A stretch of DNA of 19,382 bases from Ruminococcaceae bacterium UBA1438 (GTDB taxonomy: Bacteria > Bacillota > Clostridia > Oscillospirales > Acutalibacteraceae). Below, piece by piece: positions 14,455 to 19,382 of this stretch (the stretch's first letter is position 1; the number at the start of each line of letters is the position of its first letter). The notes beneath the pieces were generated by a model. It was not told the DNA's origin and made no database searches. It saw nothing but the letters and a program-made list of their open reading frames with translations. The position numbers were made by a program, and so were the translations under genes. The stretch is taken from assembly GCA_002329285.1 (NCBI GenBank), contig DCTO01000027.1, positions 1,793 through 21,174 on the forward strand, read 5' to 3'.

Positions 14455-15420
14455 TTGCCGAATTCATATTCTGTTTCCCTGCAAAAAATTATTGATGTTC
14501 ATAAGCTTGAGGTTGTTTTTCTGCCTCAGGATGCATCTGATATTTTTATAACCACAAATGAGGTTAACAGGCCGGGAATTGTTCTAGCGGGCTACACTGA
14601 TTTTTTCGATCCTCTGCGAATTCAGATTCTCGGGTGGACAGAGCTTGGCTTTCTGAAAAAAATGAGCCCGTCAGAGCGCGAAAAGGCGCTCGGCTACTGG
14701 CTTGGCTTAAAGCCTGCCGCCGCAGTAATAACAAGAGGGCTTGATATTCCGGATTATCTTGTCAGAGCATGTGAGGATTATGGCGTGCCCCTCCTTAAAA
14801 CGGGGGAGGAAACCTCGCCGTTCCTTGCAACCCTCATTCAGTTTTTAAACACAAATCTTGCGCCGAGAATAACAAGGCACGGCGTTTTGTGTGAGGTTTA
14901 CGGTGAGGGCGTTCTGATTATCGGCGAAAGCGGTGCCGGCAAATCCGAAACCGCTGTTGAGCTTATCAAGCGAGGGCATCGCCTCATTGCCGATGATGCG
15001 GTTGAAATCCGCAAAACGGATGATCACACGCTTATCGGCTCGTCTCCAAATAACATCCGCCATTTTATTGAGCTTCGCGGAATCGGCATAATCAATGCGC
15101 GCCGCCTTTTCGGTATGGGCTCTGTTAAAGAAAACGAAAAGATTAATCTTGTTATTCAGCTTGAGCCGTGGGAGGCCGGAAAGGCTTATGACAGGCTCGG
15201 CATTGATAATGAATACACAAAAATTCTTGATGTCAAGGTTCCCGTAATAACAGTTCCTGTTAACCCCGGGCGAAATCTTGCCGTTATCATTGAAACCGCG
15301 GCAATGAACAACCGCCAGAAAAAGATGGGCTATAATGCCGCAAAGGAGCTTATGATCAGCCTTGGCATGGATGATATGGAGCCTGATGATAAAGAGCTTG
15401 ATATCTGGCAAAACACTTAA
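14455..15420 (+). CDS. hprK: HPr kinase/phosphorylase
   Basis: HprK phosphorylates Ser46 of HPr (and Crh) at high glycolytic flux and removes the phosphate when sugars run out, controlling catabolite repression through CcpA. The 321-residue protein is full length. After the N-terminal domain come H141 in RHGVLCEVYG, the P-loop GESGAGKS (157-164), ADDAVEI (179-185), ELRGIGIINARRLFG (206-220) and the HprK signature GRNLAVIIETAAMNNR (272-287). The start is TTG 14455 with a near-perfect AAGGAGGTG (14441-14449). It heads the block hprK-glcK-murB-rapZ-whiA-dnaE, with a 30-base gap to glcK. Confidence 0.97.
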   Translation: MPNSYSVSLQKIIDVHKLEVVFLPQDASDIFITTNEVNRPGIVLAGYTDFFDPLRIQILGWTELGFLKKMSPSEREKALGYWLGLKPAAAVITRGLDIPDYLVRACEDYGVPLLKTGEETSPFLATLIQFLNTNLAPRITRHGVLCEVYGEGVLIIGESGAGKSETAVELIKRGHRLIADDAVEIRKTDDHTLIGSSPNNIRHFIELRGIGIINARRLFGMGSVKENEKINLVIQLEPWEAGKAYDRLGIDNEYTKILDVKVPVITVPVNPGRNLAVIIETAAMNNRQKKMGYNAAKELMISLGMDDMEPDDKELDIWQNT

Positions 15421-15450
15421 AAGAATTGTTAAAATCGGAGGTATATATTT

Positions 15451-16404
15451 ATGTTAAGCATCGGAATCGATTTGGGCGGAACAAATATTGTTGCCGCAGT
15501 TGTTGATGAGAATTATAATATCCTCGGCAAAAGCAAAACGCCAACCGCAACTCCGCGTTCTGCAGAGGAAATTTTTGATGATATTGCAAAGGTTTGCAAA
15601 GAGGCAATGGCAAATGCAAACGTTAAGATTGAGGATATTTCTTCAATCGGAATGGGCACTCCCGGCACGGTTAACGGCGATGGCGTGATTGAATTTGCAA
15701 ATAACCTCGGATTTGATAATGTTCCTGCAAAGCAGATGCTTAATTACAGGCTTGGCGAGCTTCCCGTTTTTATTGAGAATGACGCAAATTGCGCCGCACT
15801 CGGCGAGGCTTATGCAGGATGCGGAAACGGCGCAGAAAACTTTGTTGCCGTAACTCTCGGCACCGGTGTCGGCAGCGGCATTATTGTTGACGGCAAAATC
15901 GTTTCCGGCGTTAACTTTGCCGGCGGCGAATGCGGTCATATGGTTATCGTTGTTGACGGAGAGCCCTGCACCTGCGGCAGAAAAGGCTGCTGGGAGGCTT
16001 ATGCTTCCGCAACCGCGCTCATCCGCCAAACCAAAGCTGCTATGGAGGCTGATCCCGAATCCGTTATGCATGAGCTTGCAAAGGAGGAGGGCAAGGTTTC
16101 AGGCAGAACTGCTTTTGACGCAATGCGCAAGGGCGATATTTCCGGCATCAACGTTGTTAATAATTACATAAAATATGTTGCCTGCGGTCTTATCAATCTT
16201 GTTAATGCGCTCCAGCCGGAAATCATCTGTGTCGGCGGCGGTATCTGTAATGAGGGTGAAACTCTTATGAAACCGCTTCGCCGCTATGTTCAGGCGGAGA
16301 GATATTCAATCCACAGCAAGATTCAGACTAAAATTCTCAAAGCCCAGCTTGGCAATGATGCCGGCATAATAGGCGCCGCTCTGCTTGGCTCAGTTAAAGA
16401 ATAA
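15451..16404 (+). CDS. glcK: ROK-family glucokinase
   Basis: It phosphorylates free glucose to glucose-6-phosphate with ATP. The 317-residue protein has the phosphate loop GIDLGGTN (5-12), a second loop MGTPGTV (68-74), the catalytic aspartate D111 in IENDANC, and the ROK zinc site with E160, H163 and the cysteines C173, C175 and C180 in CTCGRKGCWE. There is no DNA-binding domain, so it is an enzyme and not a ROK repressor. CGGAGG (15436-15441) serves ATG 15451. Its place after hprK suggests shared control of sugar entry. Other hexoses are possible substrates. Confidence 0.93.
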   Translation: MLSIGIDLGGTNIVAAVVDENYNILGKSKTPTATPRSAEEIFDDIAKVCKEAMANANVKIEDISSIGMGTPGTVNGDGVIEFANNLGFDNVPAKQMLNYRLGELPVFIENDANCAALGEAYAGCGNGAENFVAVTLGTGVGSGIIVDGKIVSGVNFAGGECGHMVIVVDGEPCTCGRKGCWEAYASATALIRQTKAAMEADPESVMHELAKEEGKVSGRTAFDAMRKGDISGINVVNNYIKYVACGLINLVNALQPEIICVGGGICNEGETLMKPLRRYVQAERYSIHSKIQTKILKAQLGNDAGIIGAALLGSVKE

Positions 16405-16420
16405 TTTAAGATTCGAATAT

Positions 16421-16447
16421 TATGGGAGGGTGTTTTGCCCTCCCGTG
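16421..16447 (+). other. hairpin between glcK and murB, no T-tract
   Basis: GGGAGGG (16424-16430) pairs perfectly with CCCTCCC (16438-16444) around a 7-base TGTTTTG loop, extendable by wobble and A-T pairs to 16421/16447. No T-run follows (GTGATGATTAATAT), so it is not a standard terminator. It could stabilise the glcK message end, act as a Rho-type or weak pause site, or form part of the murB leader. Confidence 0.65.
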
Positions 16448-16482
16448 ATGATTAATATAACAAAAAATAACGGTGTGATATT

Positions 16483-17382
16483 TTGAATAAGCTAATTAAA
16501 TTTCTTAATTTAAACCAAATTGAATACTGCGAGAATGAGCCGATGTCCGCTCACACCAGCTTCAAGGTCGGCGGCAATGCAAGGCTGATGATTTTTCCCT
16601 CCTCAAAGGGGCAGATTGCTTCAATCGTTAAGCTCTGCCGGCAGGAGAAAATCAGGCTCTTAACCATCGGAAACGGCTCAAATCTTCTCGTTTCCGATAA
16701 AGGAATTGATGCGGCGGTAATCTGCCTTTCAAATGCCTTTTCGGATATAAAACTGATCGGCGATGATGTCATCTTTGCCGAAAGCGGCGCTTCTCTGATT
16801 AAGCTTTGCCGCTTCGCTTTGGAGCATGGCCTCACGGGGTTGGAATTTGCTTATGGCATTCCCGGCTCCTGCGGCGGCGGCGCTTTTATGAATGCCGGCG
16901 CTTACGGCGGTGAGATGAAGGATGTGCTTTATAAGTGCGAGCATATTGATGAAAACGGCGATGAAGGCTCTCTTGAAGGCGAGGAGCTTAAGCTTTCTTA
17001 CCGCCATTCCGCGTATTATGATAACGGCTGCATAATAACCGGGCTTTATTTAAAGCTTCAAAAGGGCAGCCGTGATGTGATTAAGGCAAAAATGGAGGAT
17101 CTGATTTCTCGCCGCAAGGATAAGCAGCCGCTTGAATATCCGAGCGCGGGCTCAACCTTTAAGCGCCCTGAGGGCTATTTTGCCGGCGCGCTGATTGAGG
17201 AATGCGGGCTTAAGGGAAAAACAGTCGGCGGCGCCCAGGTCAGCGAAAAGCACGCAGGCTTTGTCATTAATAAGGGCGGCGCAACCTGCGCTGATATTCT
17301 TGAGCTTTGCAGAATCTGCAGCGAAACAGTGATGAAGGAAAAAGGCGTTAAGCTTGAAATGGAGATAAGGGTAACGGAATAA
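16483..17382 (+). CDS. murB: UDP-N-acetylenolpyruvoylglucosamine reductase
   Basis: MurB reduces UDP-GlcNAc-enolpyruvate with NADPH and FAD to UDP-MurNAc, a committed step of peptidoglycan synthesis. The 299-residue protein is a type II MurB. FAD-binding segments are HTSFKVGGNA (24-33), GNGSNLLV (63-70) and GIPGSCGGGAFMNAGAYG (125-142). R174 in YRHSAYY, the proton donor S224 in SAGSTFKRP and E294 near the C-terminus complete the site. The start is TTG 16483; its ribosome site is weak (GGTG near 16472), but the N-terminal length fits the family. Its stop overlaps the rapZ start by one base. Confidence 0.95.
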   Translation: MNKLIKFLNLNQIEYCENEPMSAHTSFKVGGNARLMIFPSSKGQIASIVKLCRQEKIRLLTIGNGSNLLVSDKGIDAAVICLSNAFSDIKLIGDDVIFAESGASLIKLCRFALEHGLTGLEFAYGIPGSCGGGAFMNAGAYGGEMKDVLYKCEHIDENGDEGSLEGEELKLSYRHSAYYDNGCIITGLYLKLQKGSRDVIKAKMEDLISRRKDKQPLEYPSAGSTFKRPEGYFAGALIEECGLKGKTVGGAQVSEKHAGFVINKGGATCADILELCRICSETVMKEKGVKLEMEIRVTE

Positions 17383-18254
17383 TGATTATTAACAAAAAGG
17401 AACTCATAATTGTAACAGGTGTTTCAGGTGCAGGAAAATCAACCGCAGTTGGATTTTTAGAGGATATCGGATATTATTGCATTGATAATTTGCCGCCGTT
17501 TTTGATGACTCAGTTTTTGGATCTGCTTTCAAAGCAGGAGCAGTACAGCAAAATCGCTATGGTTATCGATATCCGCACAACTGAAAATTTTGAAAGCATA
17601 ATCGAAAGCGTTCAGGATGTTGAGCGGTATGATTATGATGTTAGGGTTGTTTATCTTGATATCAAAACCAATATGGCGCTTAAAAGATATAAGCTCACGC
17701 GCAGAAAGCATCCTTATGCAGAGCGATTTAACGGCGATATTGATGCGGCTATCACCTATGAAAAGGATGTGCTTTCGCCTCTGCGCTCAAGGGCTGATTT
17801 TGTTATTGACACCTCTGATCTCAATGACAGCCAGCTGCGTAATCGCTTAACCCAGCTTCTTGTGGGTGATGATAAGGATGTTATGCACATTAATGTTGAA
17901 TCCTTCGGCTTCAAACACGGCATTCCCACTGAGGCGGATTTTGTTATTGATGTCCGCTGCCTTCCCAATCCTTATTGGGTTGAAAAGCTGCGTTCAAAAA
18001 CAGGGCTTGATAAAGAGGTCAGGGATTATGTGTTCTCATTTTCAGAGGCAAATGAGCTCTTGGAAAGGCTTTCAAGCCTGCTTGATTTCCTTAATCCGCT
18101 TTACATAAAAGAGGGCAAAAGCCAGGTCGTTTTTGCAATTGGCTGCACGGGCGGCAATCATCGCTCCGTTGCAATTGCTCAGGCGCTAAAAGAGCATTTT
18201 GAAAAAAAGTGGGATAACGTTTCGGTTAATCACAGAGATATAGACAGAAAATAG
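17382..18254 (+). CDS. rapZ: RapZ/YvcJ nucleotide-binding RNase adapter
   Basis: RapZ (YvcJ) is a P-loop protein; in E. coli it guides a small RNA to RNase E in response to glucosamine-6-phosphate, while in Firmicutes its role is less clear. The 290-residue protein has the Walker A GVSGAGKST (13-21), CIDNLPP (33-39), FGFKHGIP (175-182), DVRCLPNP (190-197) and the sugar-phosphate-binding GCTGGNHRSV (254-263), with VNHRD near the end. It overlaps murB by one base (TAATG), so it is translated in step with a wall-precursor gene. The usual partner yvcK does not follow. Confidence 0.95.
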   Translation: MIINKKELIIVTGVSGAGKSTAVGFLEDIGYYCIDNLPPFLMTQFLDLLSKQEQYSKIAMVIDIRTTENFESIIESVQDVERYDYDVRVVYLDIKTNMALKRYKLTRRKHPYAERFNGDIDAAITYEKDVLSPLRSRADFVIDTSDLNDSQLRNRLTQLLVGDDKDVMHINVESFGFKHGIPTEADFVIDVRCLPNPYWVEKLRSKTGLDKEVRDYVFSFSEANELLERLSSLLDFLNPLYIKEGKSQVVFAIGCTGGNHRSVAIAQALKEHFEKKWDNVSVNHRDIDRK

Positions 18255-18267
18255 AAAGAGAAAAATT

Positions 18268-19158
18268 ATGTCCTTTTCGGTACAGGTTAAAGAAGAGCTG
18301 ATTAAAAGTGAATATGAAAACACCTGCTGCCAAAGGGCGCTTCTTTACGGCATGTGCCTGTTCGGCAAAAGCTTTTCCGCGCAAAGCGTTTCGCTTCAGT
18401 CTGAAAACAGGCATTCGGCAGAGCTTTTTGCCGATTTGCTTTTAAAGCTGTTTAACATCAAAAGCAGCTTTCGTGTTTCACCCAAGGGAAGAAGCTTCAC
18501 GGTTTCAACGGAAAATCCTGCCGATGCCGCAAAGCTTTTCAAAAGCTTCGGCCACGAGGGCGGTAGCCTTAAAATCAATCATTCAAATTTTGATTGCGAA
18601 ATCTGCCGCAAAGCCTTTGTTGCAGGCGCGTTTCTTGCCTGTGGCACGGTTTCCGATCCCAATAAGGATTATCACCTTGAATTCACCGTTCCTTATCTCA
18701 ATCTTGCCAAAAGCCTGCTTACGCTGCTTGATGAGCTTGAACTTAATCCAAAGTATTCAAAGCGCAAGGATGGCTATAACATCGTTTATTTCAAGGAAAG
18801 CGAAGCAATTGAGGGCTGCCTTTATATTATGGGCGCATCTGATGCAACCTTTGAAATGATGAACATCAAGATTGTTAAGGATTTCAGAAACAAGGCAAAC
18901 AGGCAGGCAAACTGCGAAACCGCAAATATAAACAAAATGGTTAATGCAGTTGCCGTTCAGACTGCCGCAATTGAAAAAATATGGAGCAAAAAGGGCAGGG
19001 AATATCTGCCTGAAAATCTTCAGGCTGTGGCGCAGCTGCGCTATGATAATCCCGATTTAAGCCTTGCGGAGCTTGCTGCAATGTGCAATCCTCCGCTCAG
19101 CCGCAGCGGAATTAATCACAGGCTGAAAAGAATAATTGATATTTCCGCGGAAATATAA
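18268..19158 (+). CDS. whiA: WhiA sporulation/division regulator
   Basis: WhiA is a DNA-binding protein with a degenerate LAGLIDADG homing-endonuclease fold; it affects sporulation in Streptomyces and division and wall traits in Bacillus. The 296-residue protein shows the N-terminal domain [13 protein letters not shown], the degenerate motif [18 protein letters not shown] (114-131), the signature [18 protein letters not shown] (206-223), and a C-terminal helix-turn-helix (about 251-290, ending [13 protein letters not shown]). The site AAAGAG before ATG 18268 is weak. It lies 13 bases after rapZ; yvcK is absent. Confidence 0.95.
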   Translation: MSFSVQVKEELIKSEYENTCCQRALLYGMCLFGKSFSAQSVSLQSENRHSAELFADLLLKLFNIKSSFRVSPKGRSFTVSTENPADAAKLFKSFGHEGGSLKINHSNFDCEICRKAFVAGAFLACGTVSDPNKDYHLEFTVPYLNLAKSLLTLLDELELNPKYSKRKDGYNIVYFKESEAIEGCLYIMGASDATFEMMNIKIVKDFRNKANRQANCETANINKMVNAVAVQTAAIEKIWSKKGREYLPENLQAVAQLRYDNPDLSLAELAAMCNPPLSRSGINHRLKRIIDISAEI

Positions 19159-19175
19159 ATAATAGGGTTAAAGCT

Positions 19176-19382
19176 ATGTTCACTCATCTTCATCTGCACA
19201 CTGAATTTTCGCTGCTCGATGGCGCTTGCCGCATCGGGCAGCTTGTTTCCCGTGCAAAGAATTTGGGAATGAGCTCGCTTGCTATAACAGACCACGGCAA
19301 TATGTACGGCGCCGTGGACTTTTATAAGGAATGCAAAAAGCAGGGAATAAAGCCGATTATCGGCTGCGAGGTTTATGTTGCT
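19176..19382 (+). CDS. dnaE: DNA polymerase III alpha subunit, DnaE type (3' truncated)
   Basis: Only the first 69 codons are inside the window. They encode the N-terminal PHP domain of a DnaE-type replicative polymerase subunit: [16 protein letters not shown] at residues 2-17 carries the metal-binding HxH, followed by [15 protein letters not shown] and [11 protein letters not shown]. This is DnaE and not PolC, because in PolC the PHP domain comes after OB and exonuclease-linked regions. AGGG at 19164-19167 is 8 bases before ATG 19176, and whiA ends 17 bases upstream. whiA followed by dnaE is common in clostridia. Confidence 0.93.
   Translation, partial: MFTHLHLHTEFSLLDGACRIGQLVSRAKNLGMSSLAITDHGNMYGAVDFYKECKKQGIKPIIGCEVYVA

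Noticed and set aside
14845..15411. 188-codon open frame on the minus strand inside hprK
   Set aside because: It is fully antisense to a clear, motif-complete HprK; the residue composition is that of a reverse-frame shadow and it has no ribosome site.
16424..16444. Intrinsic terminator after glcK
   Set aside because: The stem is good but no T-run follows, so it is listed only as a hairpin of unknown role.
1..19382. CRISPR arrays, tRNA/rRNA genes, insertion sequences, phage or defence genes
   Set aside because: Reading both strands I found no regularly spaced repeats, transposase or integrase motifs, or RNA gene signatures; the content is ordinary core chromosome.

Overview
The window is core chromosome of a low-to-moderate GC, endospore-forming member of the Firmicutes, most likely class Clostridia (Oscillospirales/Ruminococcaceae-like). 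The evidence is the sporulation genes yabP and yabQ in the yabM-mazG-hup-rqcP-yabP-yabQ-divIC order, a Gram-positive HPr kinase/phosphorylase, WhiA, strong Shine-Dalgarno sites with frequent TTG/GTG starts, and AT-rich intergenic DNA with sigma-A-like promoters. I see no rRNA, tRNA, CRISPR array, insertion sequence, integrase or prophage gene. The species cannot be named from the sequence.

Layout. 1-3886 (+): the 3' part of a SpoVB/YabM-type flippase, then mazG, hup (HU), rqcP, yabP, yabQ and divIC, a cluster joining nucleotide-pool cleaning, ribosome quality control, spore coat/cortex functions and division. It is cut by a GNRA-loop terminator after hup and a terminator-like hairpin that runs into the yabP start codon; a third terminator follows divIC. 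3980-5944 (+): a class I fumarase/tartrate dehydratase alpha subunit with no beta subunit beside it, then an RlmL/YpsC-type THUMP rRNA methyltransferase. 5980-6693 (-): a stand-alone HPr-kinase-like P-loop protein with its own strong promoter. 6887-8374 (+): DNA polymerase IV (dinB) behind a promoter with a LexA-like box, coupled to a 78-residue protein of unknown function. 8470-11232 (+): a type Ic aspartate aminotransferase, an EamA/DMT transporter, and nrdR, whose promoter carries two NrdR-box-like sites. 11332-12975 (+): an intracellular GH36-type alpha-galactosidase, convergent with a GT4 glycosyltransferase (12997-14223, -). 14455-19382 (+): hprK, glcK, murB, rapZ, whiA and the start of dnaE.

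How the genes fit together. The last block combines carbon-state sensing (HprK), glucose phosphorylation (GlcK), peptidoglycan precursor synthesis (MurB), the amino-sugar-linked adapter RapZ and the division/cell-wall regulator WhiA. YvcK, which usually lies between rapZ and whiA, is missing. The first block is the classic Firmicutes sporulation/division neighbourhood.

I did not find a clearly new multi-gene system. The best leads are the dinB-linked small protein under a probable SOS promoter, the solitary HPr-kinase-like protein, the yabP hairpin that would cover its own ribosome-binding site, and the NrdR-box pair in the nrdR promoter. No gene-free stretch exceeds 300 bases; the longest (6694-6886 and 14224-14454) are divergent promoter regions.
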